The notes below the pieces were generated by a model, which was given only the letters and a program-made list of their open reading frames with translations, was not told where the DNA came from and ran no database searches. From Schleiferia thermophila (GTDB lineage Bacteria; Bacteroidota; Bacteroidia; Flavobacteriales; Schleiferiaceae): a stretch of 64,000 bases of DNA. Made by a program: the position numbers and the translations under genes. How positions within the stretch are numbered: position 1 is the first letter of the stretch; each line of letters starts with the position of its first letter. Location: NCBI RefSeq assembly GCF_003337435.1, contig NZ_QPJS01000004.1, positions 1 through 64,000 on the forward strand, read 5' to 3'. This document shows positions 17,815-28,347 of this stretch, piece by piece.

Positions 17815-19731
17815 TTATTTAATTTCATAAATGCTAAATGAATAGGGCCTTACTACTATGGAAACTTCCGTGTTTTTGTCCCTGAGCGTAAGAGCATCTC
17901 CAAACAGATATTTCATTTCCAGGATATTCAGATTTGCATCGAGTTTAATTAATTCTTCCTTGTCGGATATGCTTGAAAAAACTATGTACCTTCGGCCAGT
18001 ATTTTGATCTTCCAAAGTGTAGAAATACACCTTGCCTCTGGGAACATATTGTGTGAGCTTTCCGTTGGCAATTGTTGGATGATTTTTTCTTATTCCAATC
18101 AAATCCCTTATAAATTCAAATGCAATGTTTTCTTCAGAAGTGCGGCCATTAGGAGTGAATTTATTGATTGTGTCGTCTGGCCAGCCCCCCGGGAAGTCCT
18201 GTCGGATTTTTCCATGTCCCTCTGTTTCAGACATAAGGATTTCGGTACCGTAATACAGACATGGAATACCCCTTAAGGTCAACAGCCAGCCAAGGGCTAG
18301 CTTCATTTTGTTCCAATCCCGACCTAATACTCCAAAAATTCTGGCTACATCATGATTGTCGAGAAAGGTAAGGTGCCTTTCCGGGTTCTTGTAGAGGTAA
18401 TCGGAGGCAAGGATGTAGTAGAGTTTGTTTAAACCCTCAGCCCATCCAGGTTCGCGATTCAGTGATTCCATTATAGCAAAGTGCAGTTGGAAATCCGTGA
18501 TTCCATCTAGTTTGGTGTCGGCTAACTGGCGTTGGGGAAGTCCGTTGTCGAAAAACAACTGTGGGGGCACAGTATGCTCCCAGATTTCGGCAACTACATA
18601 CAGCTCAGGGTATTCATTTTTTACTGCAGTAATCCATTGGTTCATAAAATCCTGATCGCAGTAGGCGTATGTATCTATTCGAATGCCATTGAGACGTGCA
18701 ATTTCTATCCAGTACAAAGTATTTTGAATCAGATATTTGGCCAGGTGAGGATTTTTTTGATTGAGGTCGGGCATATGAGTGTCGAACCAGCCTTCCGTCA
18801 TTAACTTGTAGTCGTATTCCGAGCGGTATGGGTCCATTAAGGTAGTAGCTCTGTAGTTGGTACGTGTAAAAGTTGGCCACCAGTGGTACCAGTTCGAGTC
18901 GGGTATATCGGTAAATAGGTAGTTCTTATCTCCGAAATGGTTAAACACCATGTCTTTAATCAGCTTGATACCATTTGATTGGAGAGACTCACTGAGCTTA
19001 AGATATTCTTCCAAGGTTCCCATTCTGGGGTCAATTCGATAGAGATCTGTGATGGCATATCCGTGGTAACTTTCCCGAGGCTGATTGTTTTCCAATAATG
19101 GAGATATCCAAAGGGCTGAGACTCCCAGATTCTTTAAATAGTCGATTTTGTCGGCTATACCTTGTATATCACCTCCATGTCGACTGAATGGTTCTTTTCG
19201 GTTTATAGTGTTTTCAAAAAACTCAGGGATTCGATCGTTTTTAGGGTTTCCGTTGGCAAATCGATCCGGTGTGATCAGATATATCACATCAGACTCATTT
19301 ACAGGGTTTACTTGAATATGAGATTTTGGTCTTATAGGTATTTTGATAGTATGGCTTCTGCGCCCCTGTATAAACTTTATGGTGATATCCTGATTCTTTG
19401 GGCTTTCAGGTATTCTGACCGTCAAATACAGGTAGTTAGGATTGGGAGCTGATTTTAAGCTGATAATCTCTGCTTGGCCAGAGATGATTTCTGCAGTTGT
19501 TTGATTTAAACGAGTGCCTTTGACGAGGAATTCTACCTCGCTCCACTTCATTCCGCTCCACCACATCGGAGGATCAATGCGTTCAACAAACGAATTGGAT
19601 TTTTTTTGTGCTGTTAAAGATTGGATATTACTTAGCGATAAAAATATCAGTAAGATTTTAACAAATACACCTGACTTTTTAATTGGGAAATATTGACCAT
19701 TCGAAAAATATGATAAAAATCTTGTTTCCAT
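17815..19731 (-). CDS. Secreted GH13 alpha-amylase family enzyme
   Basis: About 638 residues. A signal peptide-like segment (ILLIFLSLSNIQSLTAQ) precedes an N-terminal beta-sandwich like that of cyclomaltodextrinase/SusA-type enzymes, followed by a (beta/alpha)8 barrel. GH13 regions are clear: MVFNHFGD, GIRIDTYAY (nucleophile Asp about 352), VVAEIWEH (acid/base Glu about 380) and FLDNHDVAR (Asp about 458). It should hydrolyse alpha-glucans or cyclodextrins outside the cytoplasm. ATG 19731 is preferred because earlier starts run into the divergent gene. It is paired head-to-head with a glucan-binding-like T9SS protein, with 65 bases between the starts. Confidence 0.88.
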   Translation of the reverse strand: METRFLSYFSNGQYFPIKKSGVFVKILLIFLSLSNIQSLTAQKKSNSFVERIDPPMWWSGMKWSEVEFLVKGTRLNQTTAEIISGQAEIISLKSAPNPNYLYLTVRIPESPKNQDITIKFIQGRRSHTIKIPIRPKSHIQVNPVNESDVIYLITPDRFANGNPKNDRIPEFFENTINRKEPFSRHGGDIQGIADKIDYLKNLGVSALWISPLLENNQPRESYHGYAITDLYRIDPRMGTLEEYLKLSESLQSNGIKLIKDMVFNHFGDKNYLFTDIPDSNWYHWWPTFTRTNYRATTLMDPYRSEYDYKLMTEGWFDTHMPDLNQKNPHLAKYLIQNTLYWIEIARLNGIRIDTYAYCDQDFMNQWITAVKNEYPELYVVAEIWEHTVPPQLFFDNGLPQRQLADTKLDGITDFQLHFAIMESLNREPGWAEGLNKLYYILASDYLYKNPERHLTFLDNHDVARIFGVLGRDWNKMKLALGWLLTLRGIPCLYYGTEILMSETEGHGKIRQDFPGGWPDDTINKFTPNGRTSEENIAFEFIRDLIGIRKNHPTIANGKLTQYVPRGKVYFYTLEDQNTGRRYIVFSSISDKEELIKLDANLNILEMKYLFGDALTLRDKNTEVSIVVRPYSFSIYEIK

Positions 19732-19746
19732 ATTTTGATTTTTTTC

Positions 19747-19754
19747 TACTTTCG
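19747..19754 (+). promoter_or_regulatory. Promoter -7 box (TACTTTCG) for the glucan-binding-like gene
   Basis: TACTTTCG lies 42 bases before the ATG at 19797 and resembles TAnnTTTG. It sits in the 65-base divergent space shared with the amylase gene, so both promoters are packed together and may be co-regulated. Confidence 0.4.
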
Positions 19755-19796
19755 CGGTAAATGTAAAAAATACACTAACTAAAAAAATCGGAAAAG

Positions 19797-21116
19797 ATGA
19801 AAAAAATCTACCTTCTTCTAAGTGCCTTAGTATCGAGTAGTGTACTATTGGCTCAAACATTCGCAGTCACCTTTCAGGTGGATATGGCGACACAAACCGT
19901 CAGCAGCAATGGGGTACACGTTGCCGGTAACTTTCAGCAAGCCGCAGGGTTTTCTAATAATTGGGATCCTTCTGCTACTCAGCTTACTCAGGTTGGCACT
20001 TCGACGGTTTACGCAGTTACGGTCAATATTCCAGCCGGCACCTATGAATACAAGTTTATCAATGGCAATTCATGGGGTACGGATGAGAGTGTACCAGGTA
20101 CATGTGCAACCAATGGCAATAGATCAGTAACCATCACCGGTGCTACCACTGTACCAGTCGTATGCTTTGGAATGTGTACTCCCTGTCCTGCAGGTCCGAT
20201 TCCAAAGTATAGTGTGACCTTTCAAGTAGATATGCAAAATTTTTGCGGTACCTTTGACTCTGTCACAATAGCTGGTACTTTGGCCAATTGGGGGGCAGGT
20301 GTCAAAATGAATCCTTCTGCTACTAATCCAAATGTGTATGTGGTAACTCTGGATGTAGACAGTGGAATGCACGAGTACAAATTCCGTACGCACAGCGGTG
20401 GCAACACCAACTGGGAAGGCCTACCCAACCGAATGATTAACATCACCTCAAATCAGATGGTACCTGTAGTCTGCTTTAATCAGACAACCCCGTGTACACC
20501 AAAGCCTGCTGATGGACCGGTAACTTTTCGCGTGGACATGAGCAATGGACCGGTGCCGGCTGACACGATCTTTTTAATAGGTGATTTTACAAATCCTGCA
20601 TGGCAGGATGGTAAGGTAGCTATGTCGCCGATTGGAAACGGAGTATATGAAGTAACGGTGCCAAATCTGTGCCCTGCAGTTCTCTACTACAAATTTGTAA
20701 ACGGAGATGTGACGGTAGGAGCTAACGAAGAGTCATTTCCGGATCCAAATGATAGAAATTGTGTGGAACCCAATGGCATCGGTGGTTTCAACCGTGTTTA
20801 CACACGCACAGGAAACAATGACGTAGCCCAATATAAGTGGAACAGTTGTGAGAAACTGACCATAAGTGTTGGCGAATTTTCGGCTAATCAGTTTGCAATA
20901 TTTCCAAATCCATCCAGCGATATGATGACTGTCAGATTAGGCGATAAAAATTATACCTTGAGATTGACAGATCTCAGCGGCCGTCTCATCAATGAGTGGA
21001 ACAGGGCTACCGGAGACTTCAGAATTTTCAAAAACAATTTGTCTTCAGGGGTTTACATGCTTCAAATCTTTGATGCTAGTGGAAAAGTAGCAACACAAAA
21101 AATATCATTTCGCTAA
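19797..21116 (+). CDS. Secreted protein with three starch-binding-like modules and T9SS domain
   Basis: The 439-residue protein has a signal peptide (MKKIYLLLSALVSSSVLLAQ). Three homologous modules of about 100 residues follow, each starting with VTFQVDM or VTFRVDM and containing VHVAGNF/TIAGTLANW/IFLIGDF and a YEYKF, HEYKF or YYKF strand. These are the marks of E-set/CBM48 or CBM20-like glucan-binding modules. A type A T9SS domain ends it (FAIFPNPSSDMMTVRLG; SGVYMLQIFDASGKV). The likely role is a surface or secreted alpha-glucan-binding protein working with the divergent amylase. No catalytic domain is present. Cysteine pairs in the module linkers suggest disulfides. Confidence 0.82.
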   Translation: MKKIYLLLSALVSSSVLLAQTFAVTFQVDMATQTVSSNGVHVAGNFQQAAGFSNNWDPSATQLTQVGTSTVYAVTVNIPAGTYEYKFINGNSWGTDESVPGTCATNGNRSVTITGATTVPVVCFGMCTPCPAGPIPKYSVTFQVDMQNFCGTFDSVTIAGTLANWGAGVKMNPSATNPNVYVVTLDVDSGMHEYKFRTHSGGNTNWEGLPNRMINITSNQMVPVVCFNQTTPCTPKPADGPVTFRVDMSNGPVPADTIFLIGDFTNPAWQDGKVAMSPIGNGVYEVTVPNLCPAVLYYKFVNGDVTVGANEESFPDPNDRNCVEPNGIGGFNRVYTRTGNNDVAQYKWNSCEKLTISVGEFSANQFAIFPNPSSDMMTVRLGDKNYTLRLTDLSGRLINEWNRATGDFRIFKNNLSSGVYMLQIFDASGKVATQKISFR

Positions 21117-21147
21117 TCGATAGAGCAGAAACCTTACTTTTTTACAA

Positions 21148-21180
21148 AACCTCCTCTCTGATCAAGAGGAGGTTTTTTTT
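21148..21180 (+). terminator. Rho-independent terminator
   Basis: AACCTCCTCT and AGAGGAGGTT pair around the loop CTGATCA and are followed by a run of T. It lies about 30 bases after the stop of the T9SS glucan-binding-like gene. Confidence 0.9.
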
Positions 21181-21391
21181 CTGTATAATTAGTCCCTATC
21201 TGTATTAAAAAAGATGCCGTAATTAGTAACTTTCCAATGGCAATTAATCTTTTGGAGCTATCCTGAAGATATTGATTTTGCCGGATGTACAATACGGTTA
21301 AAACTTTCGCTTTTGACAATTAAATTTATTTCGATTAGCAATAGTGCATGTAACAGGTGATAGATGATTTTAGATTTTACTACATTTTACT

Positions 21392-21424
21392 AAAAAATAC
21401 CGCCTGATGAATTTGAGACGGTAT
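21392..21424 (-). terminator. Possible terminator for the IcmF gene
   Basis: Read on the minus strand, ATACCG and CGGTAT form a 6-bp stem with a 16-base loop followed by TTTTTT, about 20 bases after the IcmF stop. The stem is short, so this is tentative. The rest of 21181-21391 shows nothing. Confidence 0.4.
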
Positions 21425-21444
21425 ACAGCATCCAGAAAATTTGA

Positions 21445-24400
21445 TTACATATTTCGCCTGTACTGACCTCCAACCTGGAACATAGCTTCGGTCATTTGAC
21501 CCAGTGTGCAGTATTTGGAGGCTTCCATCAATACCGCAAAAATGTTTTCATTTCGAATAGCTGCTTCCTGAATGGCTCTCAACATTTGAGTAGATTTATC
21601 TGGTCTGAAAGTATGTAATCTTCGGACGGTTTCTACTTGTTGTTGTTTTTCCTCTTCTGTAGCTCTGATGACCTCTGCCGGGATGATGGTTGGGGATCCT
21701 TTAGAGCTCAGGAAAGTATTTACCCCAATGATGGGTAATTCGCCTGTGTGCTTGAGCGTTTCATAATAGAGTGATTCTTCCTGAATCTTAGACCGCTGAT
21801 ACATAGTTTCCATAGCACCAAGTACACCTCCGCGTTCGGTGATTCTGTCAAACTCCAGCATCACGGCCTCTTCTACCAGATCTGTCAATTCTTCGATGAT
21901 AAAACTGCCTTGAAGTGGGTTTTCATTTTTGGCAAGTCCTAGTTCTTTGTTGATAATGAGCTGAATCGCTACGGCCCGGCGAACTGATTCTTCGGTCGGG
22001 GTGGTGATTGCTTCATCGTAGGCGTTGGTATGGAGCGAGTTGCAATTGTCATAAATGGCATAAAGGGCCTGTAGCGTGGTTCGGATATCGTTGAAATCAA
22101 TTTCCTGTGCGTGCAGTGATCGCCCTGAAGTCTGTATGTGGTATTTGAGCATCTGGGCCCTTGGATATGCACCGTATTTATATTTCATTGCTTTAGCCCA
22201 AATTCTGCGTGCAGCCCGACCTATTACGGCATATTCAGGGTCTATTCCATTGGAAAAAAAGAAGCTTAAATTGGGCCCAAAATCGTTAATGTCCATACCT
22301 CTGCTGAGGTAATATTCCACATAGGTAAATCCATTGGCAAGGGTAAAGGCCAATTGGGTAATGGGATTGGCGCCAGCCTCTGCTATGTGATAGCCTGAAA
22401 TGGACACAGAGTAAAAGTTTCTGACTCTGTGATCGATGAAATACTGCTGAACATCGCCCATTAGCCTAAGGGCAAACTCTGTAGAGAAAATGCAGGTGTT
22501 TTGCGCCTGGTCTTCTTTAAGTATGTCGGCTTGCACAGTACCTCTTACTACACCGAGAGTATCTTCCTTAATTCGATTATAGGTCTCTTGTTCGAGTATC
22601 TGGTCGCCGGTGATTCCGAGTAGAAGTAATCCAAGTCCATCATTACCTTCGGGAAGTGGAGCGTTGTATCCTGGTCTGGGAAGATCTCTGTCGTCGTATA
22701 GTTCTTTGAGTTTTTGTTCTACAAGGTGTTCAAGACCGTGTTGACGGATGTACAATTCACATTGCTGGTCGATAGCTGTGTTCATAAAAAATGCCAGGAG
22801 CATAGGAGCTGGTCCGTTGATGGTCATGGACACGGAGGTGGTCGGTGCTGCCAGATTAAAACCTGAGTAAAGTTTCTTGGCATCATCCAGGCAGCAGACG
22901 GACACGCCTGAATTTCCGATTTTACCGTAAATATCTGGCCTTAAATCTGGATTTCTGCCATATAAGGTCACAGAGTCAAAAGCAGTAGACAATCTGGCGG
23001 CCGGCATCCCCAGGCTTAAATAGTGAAAGCGCTTATTGGTTCGTTCAGGACTGCCCTCACCGGCAAACATTCGCGTTGGGTCTTCACCTGTGCGCTTAAA
23101 GGGATAGATGCCTGCAGTGTAAGGAAACTCTCCTGGAAAGTTTTCCTGAAGCAGCCATCTGAGCAGGTCGCCCCATGCTTTGTAACGCGGGGTAGCTATT
23201 TTCGGAATTTTCAGGTGTGACAGCGATTCTGTGTAGGTCTTAATTCGAATTTCCTTATCCCTAACCGTGAATATATATTCGTCATTCCGATACTTCTGTG
23301 CTTTATCATCAAATTTTTCGATCAGTTGCCAATTGTGTGGGTCAAGGTCCAGTTTTACTTTATCAAATTCATTCTTAAGCTGTGCGATAAGCTCGTCTTT
23401 GTAATTTAGGTCTGTATTAGTTAGGTGTTCTATGGTGCTGTGGATGTTGTAGAGTTTTTGAGCAATTTCAGCTTGTTGTTCAACCCATTTATTGTATTTG
23501 CGGTTGTTTTCAGTGATTTCTGATAGATATCTGGTTCTTTGAGGTGGAATGATGTATATTTTTTCGGACATTTCATCGGTTGCAGCGAAGTTAGACTTCA
23601 AGTTTGCTCCCGTTTTGGCTGTAATGGTATCCATTACAGCTTTGTAAAGGCGATTCATTCCCGGGTCGTTGAATTGGCTGGCTATGGTGCCATATACTGG
23701 CATTTCATCTAATGGTTTACTCCACAGCTGGTGATTTCGCTGATATTGTTTTTTTACATCCCTGAGAGCGTCCGCAGCACCTCGTTTATCAAATTTGTTT
23801 AGTGCAATCAAGTCGGCAAAGTCGAGCATGTCAATTTTTTCCAGCTGGGTAGCCGCACCGTATTCAGGAGTCATTACATAGAGTGATACGTCGCTGTAGT
23901 CGAGAATTTCAGTATCGCTTTGGCCAATACCCGAAGTTTCGAGAATGATCAAATCATAATTGGCAGCTTTTAACACGCTGATGGCGTCGCCCACATAGCG
24001 ACTTAAAGCCAAATTGCTCTGTCGGGTAGCCAGTGATCTCATATAGACCCGAGGATGATGAATGGAGTTCATGCGGATACGATCACCGAGCAAGGCTCCA
24101 CCTGTTTTGCGTTTGGAGGGGTCCACTGATATGATGCCTATCGTTTTATCGGGAAAGTCCAATATAAAACGCCTTACCAATTCATCCACCAAAGAACTTT
24201 TGCCAGCTCCACCGGTACCTGTGATGCCAAGCACAGGGGTATGAGATTCTTCAGCCAGATTTTTGATAGCCTCCAGTTCGGCACGGCTTTCGTCGGGAAA
24301 GTTTTCAGCTGCTGAAATAAGTCGTGCAATGGCAGTCCAGTTTTCCGGTTTGTTGCCAAGTTTTTTTATCTGTCCGTTCAGGGGATAACCAATCGGAAAG

Positions 24401-24834
24401 TCGGCTTTCATCACCACATCATTGATCATGCCTTGCAGGCCCATAGCGCGCCCGTCGTCGGGATGGTATATTCTTGTGATTCCGTAGTTGTGGAGCTCTT
24501 GAATCTCAGTTGGAAGTATGGTGCCTCCACCACCGCCAAAAATCTTGATGTGGCTGGCTCCTTTTTCTTTCAGCAGGTCGTACATGTACTTGAAGAACTC
24601 CATATGCCCCCCTTGATATGAAGTGATTGCTATGGCCTGTGCATCTTCCTGAATGGCACAGTTTACAATCTCTTCGACCGATCGATCGTGACCGAGATGT
24701 ATGACTTCACATCCAGTGGCTTGCATAATCCGGCGCATGATGTTGATAGCTGCGTCATGTCCATCGAAAAGAGATGCAGCAGTTACAATGCGGACTTTAT
24801 TTTTGGGTTTGTAAGGTGTTGCTGTTTCTGACAT
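21445..24834 (-). CDS. icmF: Fused isobutyryl-CoA mutase (IcmF type)
   Basis: About 1129 residues in the order B12-binding domain, MeaI-like G-protein chaperone, linker and acyl-CoA mutase barrel, which defines IcmF. Seen are [15 protein letters not shown] (cobalamin His about 26), the P-loop GTGGAGKSS (about 207), [25 protein letters not shown], and mutase core motifs [29 protein letters not shown] and [12 protein letters not shown]. It should interconvert isobutyryl-CoA and n-butyryl-CoA, or related acyl-CoAs, with adenosylcobalamin and guard the cofactor by GTP hydrolysis. Exact substrate choice needs active-site alignment. ATG 24834 gives a normal N-terminus; an ATG 23 codons earlier is possible. 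No partner mutase gene is adjacent. Confidence 0.9.
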   Translation of the reverse strand: MSETATPYKPKNKVRIVTAASLFDGHDAAINIMRRIMQATGCEVIHLGHDRSVEEIVNCAIQEDAQAIAITSYQGGHMEFFKYMYDLLKEKGASHIKIFGGGGGTILPTEIQELHNYGITRIYHPDDGRAMGLQGMINDVVMKADFPIGYPLNGQIKKLGNKPENWTAIARLISAAENFPDESRAELEAIKNLAEESHTPVLGITGTGGAGKSSLVDELVRRFILDFPDKTIGIISVDPSKRKTGGALLGDRIRMNSIHHPRVYMRSLATRQSNLALSRYVGDAISVLKAANYDLIILETSGIGQSDTEILDYSDVSLYVMTPEYGAATQLEKIDMLDFADLIALNKFDKRGAADALRDVKKQYQRNHQLWSKPLDEMPVYGTIASQFNDPGMNRLYKAVMDTITAKTGANLKSNFAATDEMSEKIYIIPPQRTRYLSEITENNRKYNKWVEQQAEIAQKLYNIHSTIEHLTNTDLNYKDELIAQLKNEFDKVKLDLDPHNWQLIEKFDDKAQKYRNDEYIFTVRDKEIRIKTYTESLSHLKIPKIATPRYKAWGDLLRWLLQENFPGEFPYTAGIYPFKRTGEDPTRMFAGEGSPERTNKRFHYLSLGMPAARLSTAFDSVTLYGRNPDLRPDIYGKIGNSGVSVCCLDDAKKLYSGFNLAAPTTSVSMTINGPAPMLLAFFMNTAIDQQCELYIRQHGLEHLVEQKLKELYDDRDLPRPGYNAPLPEGNDGLGLLLLGITGDQILEQETYNRIKEDTLGVVRGTVQADILKEDQAQNTCIFSTEFALRLMGDVQQYFIDHRVRNFYSVSISGYHIAEAGANPITQLAFTLANGFTYVEYYLSRGMDINDFGPNLSFFFSNGIDPEYAVIGRAARRIWAKAMKYKYGAYPRAQMLKYHIQTSGRSLHAQEIDFNDIRTTLQALYAIYDNCNSLHTNAYDEAITTPTEESVRRAVAIQLIINKELGLAKNENPLQGSFIIEELTDLVEEAVMLEFDRITERGGVLGAMETMYQRSKIQEESLYYETLKHTGELPIIGVNTFLSSKGSPTIIPAEVIRATEEEKQQQVETVRRLHTFRPDKSTQMLRAIQEAAIRNENIFAVLMEASKYCTLGQMTEAMFQVGGQYRRNM

Positions 24835-25143
24835 GTCATTCAGTTCTTCTGAGTCATGGGCAAAAATAGGGGTTCTCTGAGCAATGTTGTGTATCGGATA
24901 CACCGATTGTTACTGCGTTTTTGTTGGTTTAATAATATTTATTAGGTCTTTGAAATGGCTTAAGGAATTCAATTGTCTATGAGAAATTGGAATCCACCGG
25001 ATGGTATTGTTTTTTTTTTAGATCTGATTTGAAAGTTAACTTTTTACAATCGGCAGCTTATATATAGTGTAACCCAAATCACTATAAAAATCGATGTAAT
25101 TCATTATCGTTGCAATCATTAAAAACACAAACACATATATACA

Positions 25144-26838
25144 ATGTACTCAGAAAAAAGACGAAATTTCCTTAAAAAGGTTCTACTTTCTACTGCAGGC
25201 TTGAGCTCAGGACTCTGGCATGGACTGTGGGCTAAGGATGAAGAAACAGAAATTGAGGAATTTTCGGACAGAGGAACTTCCGGGCGGACTATTCTCAACA
25301 TACTTCAGACTACAGATGTACATTGCCAGGTTTTTCCTCATGATGAACTTTTCTGGGAAAACAATCAAGCTGTTTTCAGACAATGTGGTGGCTATGCACA
25401 TCTGGCTTCCTTCTTCGCCCAAGAGCGCAAGCGCTATAAAAACACGTTTATTGTCGATACGGGAGACATGTTCCAGGGTAGTGAGCTTTCGGTGAAGACA
25501 ACCGGAAAAGCTCTTGTGCCAATACTTAACTATTTAAATTATGACCTTTATTTACCCGGAAACTGGGAAGTCGTATATTACAAATCTGCAATGCAAGATC
25601 TAATGGGCTCGCTCCGTGGTCCGAAAGTATGTGCCAACATGTTTCATGATGCGGGAAATGGAAAAAAGGGTGAAATGATTTTTCCACCCTACTACATCTG
25701 GAATGTGGCTGGTATTAAAATTGGATTTCTGGGGTATACAGATCCTCTGGTTCCCAAGCGCCAATCCCCGGCCTATAGCCGTGGAATTGTATATACAGAA
25801 CCGGAAGAAAACCTTGCTCACTTTGTGGAAGTACTTCGAAATCAGGAAAAATGTGCATATGTAATCATATTGGCCCATCTCGGCCTATCCCAGCAGATCT
25901 ACTTATCCAATCAACCGGCCTGTGAGGGAGTAGATATCATACTGGGGGGTGACACCCATGAGCGGGTAAGACGGCCAATTCAGGGCAAGTATGCTAAAGT
26001 AGTAGAGCCAGGAGCTTTCGGTTCGTTCGTAGGCAGACTTCAGCTTGTGGTTCAAGATGGAAAAATTGTAGATGAGATATACAAGCTTGAGGAAGTTACA
26101 TCTAATCAGTACCAACCAGACCAAAAACTGCAAAAATTGATCGATGAGCTCGAGAAACCATTTGCTGAGGATTTGCACATGGTAATTGGGTATAGTACGC
26201 TGCCTTTGTACAGATACTTTGTCATCGAAAATACCATTGACACTCTTATCCTCGATGCCATGAGGTGGCAGTTACCTGATGCAGATATTGTCCTTTCAAA
26301 TGGTTTCAGATTTTGTCCGCCAAGGGTTAAAACTGATCATACCGATAATATTCCCATCACCTCGGCCTATCTCTACGATATGTTTCCGGTGGATGCTACC
26401 TTGCGCACAGGTCAGGTGACAGGTGAACAAATCAGCCAATGGATTGAAAAAGAACTGCACAACGTCTTCGCACAAAATGCCAAAGAGCGCTTTGGTGGAT
26501 GGGTAGTAAAGTTTGATGGCATGAAGGTTACTTTTAAAGCCTATGCTGGAAAAGGACAGCGTGTGCAATCCATCACTATCGGAGGACAACCTTTAGATAA
26601 TAACAGGATGTACACTATTGTGGCATGTGAGCGTGAAGGAGACCCAGAGGATGTGCTGTGTCGGTTTTCAAATGTCCGAAACGCAAAAAATTTACCCATT
26701 TCCATGCATTCAATGATACGGAATTATCTCGCGGCTAATTCCCCTGTAACGCCAACTCCAAAAGGAAATGCTATAGCACTTGATGCTCCATCCAATCTTC
26801 TTACTCAAGTGTACGGAGTTGATTACCAGTTTGTATAA
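25144..26838 (+). CDS. Tat-exported SoxB/5'-nucleotidase-like metallophosphoesterase
   Basis: The 564-residue protein has a twin-arginine signal (KRRNFLKKVLLSTAGL) and a two-domain 5'-nucleotidase architecture. Metal-site motifs are TTDVH (56-60), DTGDMFQGS (105-113), HLG in the VIILAHLGLS strand and GGDTHE (about 268). The second domain shows LSNGFRF and TGEQISQWIE. The usual GNHE is replaced by GNWE (139-142), the same Trp substitution that distinguishes SoxB thiosulfohydrolases (HWE) from nucleotidases. I therefore favour a SoxB-like activity or another non-nucleotide hydrolysis, but no other sox genes are in the window. An OprD-like porin gene follows in the same direction. Confidence 0.75.
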   Translation: MYSEKRRNFLKKVLLSTAGLSSGLWHGLWAKDEETEIEEFSDRGTSGRTILNILQTTDVHCQVFPHDELFWENNQAVFRQCGGYAHLASFFAQERKRYKNTFIVDTGDMFQGSELSVKTTGKALVPILNYLNYDLYLPGNWEVVYYKSAMQDLMGSLRGPKVCANMFHDAGNGKKGEMIFPPYYIWNVAGIKIGFLGYTDPLVPKRQSPAYSRGIVYTEPEENLAHFVEVLRNQEKCAYVIILAHLGLSQQIYLSNQPACEGVDIILGGDTHERVRRPIQGKYAKVVEPGAFGSFVGRLQLVVQDGKIVDEIYKLEEVTSNQYQPDQKLQKLIDELEKPFAEDLHMVIGYSTLPLYRYFVIENTIDTLILDAMRWQLPDADIVLSNGFRFCPPRVKTDHTDNIPITSAYLYDMFPVDATLRTGQVTGEQISQWIEKELHNVFAQNAKERFGGWVVKFDGMKVTFKAYAGKGQRVQSITIGGQPLDNNRMYTIVACEREGDPEDVLCRFSNVRNAKNLPISMHSMIRNYLAANSPVTPTPKGNAIALDAPSNLLTQVYGVDYQFV

Positions 26839-26868
26839 CAATATTTCGCACATATTCATCAAAATAAA

Positions 26869-28245
26869 GTGAAGTATTTGTTTTTCTTCCTAATTGCATT
26901 AGGAATGCAGAGAGCATATGCAGCTGCTAATTCAACAGATACTGCTTCAGCTGACCTTCAAAAGTTTCTTATGAAAGGAAAGGTAACCGGGCATATGCGA
27001 ACCTATTTTATGGCTACGGATAATTATCGTCCTCTCACTGACTATTATTCATTGGCCATGGGTGCGGGGATCGGATATAAAACCCCAGTCTACAAGGGTA
27101 TCACAGCTGGATTTAGTGGATTTTTCCTCTTCAACGTATTATCAAACGACCTAGGAGCTGTTGACCCCCTCGGTCGAGGCAAAAGCCGATATGAACTTGG
27201 TAACTTTGATTTGCAAGATCCATACAACCGCGCAAATCTCGAACGGCTGGAATCACTTTTCATCCGCTACTTGAAGGGCAATAGCACAATAACATTAGGA
27301 AGGCAAAACCTGTTGACGCCATTTATTAATCCACAAGATGGTCGTATGAGGCCTTCTCTTCAGGATGGACTATGGCTTGAGATAAAGGAGTGGAAGCATC
27401 TGCATATTCAGTCAGGTTTTTTCTATGGTATGAGTCCACGGTCTTCTGTAAGTTGGTTTACAGTGGGTCAAAGCATTGGATTTTATCCTGTAGGAGTGAA
27501 TCCCAATGGCACACCTTCGGGCTACCGCAACTCGATCTTTAGCAGGTATGCTACCATATTCAATGCTGATATCCATCTCTCCAAAGCTTTGAAGCTCAGC
27601 TACTGGCACTATCATGTGCACAACGTTTTCAACCTTCACTTTCTTCAGAAAGAAATCAGACAAAAGGTTAACAAGCATACCATCTTGATAGCCGGACTAC
27701 AATCAGGATATCAAACCTCCAGCGGCAATGGCGGTAATTCAGATACATCAAAAGCATATATGCTTCCCGGGCATACAGCAGCATTTTTCAGTTTTCGGAT
27801 GGGAGCAGCCGTTCGATCGCACCAGCTCACTTTAAATTACACTCATATACTCGATCGCGATCGATTTCTTTTTCCTAGGGAATGGGGTATAGAACCGTTT
27901 TACACCTTTATGGCACGAGAGCGTAACGAAGGTACGGCCAATACCCATGCTTTTACACTTCGCTATGAAAATCGGCCAAAAAAACACTTAATGTATGGTA
28001 CTGCCTTTGGATGGTATGAGTTGCCTGACGTGCTCAATTTTCGGCAAAATAAATATGGGCTACCATCTTACAATCAGCTCAATATCTTTTTGAATTACTC
28101 CTTTAAAGGTCCCTTACATGGATTAAACCTTCAGGCGCTTTATGTCTACAAAGGTTTGGTGGGCAATACGCATGGAGATCTTCGCTATGTTTTCAATCGG
28201 GTGATGATGTCCAATTATAACCTGATCATCAACTACCATATCTGA
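26869..28245 (+). CDS. OprD-like outer-membrane porin
   Basis: About 458 residues, starting at GTG with a signal peptide (KYLFFFLIALGMQRAYA). The mature part has alternating beta strands with aromatic ends and finishes NLIINYHI, as an outer-membrane barrel should. Motifs resemble the OprD/alginate-export porin group (ITLGRQNLLTPFINPQDGRMRPSLQDGLWLE, in which the strand and its Arg/Gln ladder face the pore). It lies 30 bases after the SoxB-like gene, so it probably imports that enzyme's substrate or exports a product. The substrate is unknown. No ATG alternative preserves the signal peptide. Confidence 0.72.
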   Translation: MKYLFFFLIALGMQRAYAAANSTDTASADLQKFLMKGKVTGHMRTYFMATDNYRPLTDYYSLAMGAGIGYKTPVYKGITAGFSGFFLFNVLSNDLGAVDPLGRGKSRYELGNFDLQDPYNRANLERLESLFIRYLKGNSTITLGRQNLLTPFINPQDGRMRPSLQDGLWLEIKEWKHLHIQSGFFYGMSPRSSVSWFTVGQSIGFYPVGVNPNGTPSGYRNSIFSRYATIFNADIHLSKALKLSYWHYHVHNVFNLHFLQKEIRQKVNKHTILIAGLQSGYQTSSGNGGNSDTSKAYMLPGHTAAFFSFRMGAAVRSHQLTLNYTHILDRDRFLFPREWGIEPFYTFMARERNEGTANTHAFTLRYENRPKKHLMYGTAFGWYELPDVLNFRQNKYGLPSYNQLNIFLNYSFKGPLHGLNLQALYVYKGLVGNTHGDLRYVFNRVMMSNYNLIINYHI

Positions 28246-28302
28246 AACAGGTAGTAGTTTGTTGACTCACAAGCATCTAGAGCAATTAGTACAATTACTA
28301 AT

Positions 28303-28330
28303 AAAGCCCGGTGTTTTCACCGGGCTTTCA
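28303..28330. terminator. Bidirectional terminator between convergent genes
   Basis: AAAGCCCGGTG, loop TTTT, CACCGGGCTTT. The hairpin has A and T flanks on both sides and lies between the OprD-like gene (plus) and acs (minus). Confidence 0.85.
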
Positions 28331-28347
28331 AAATGTTGCTGAAGAGA

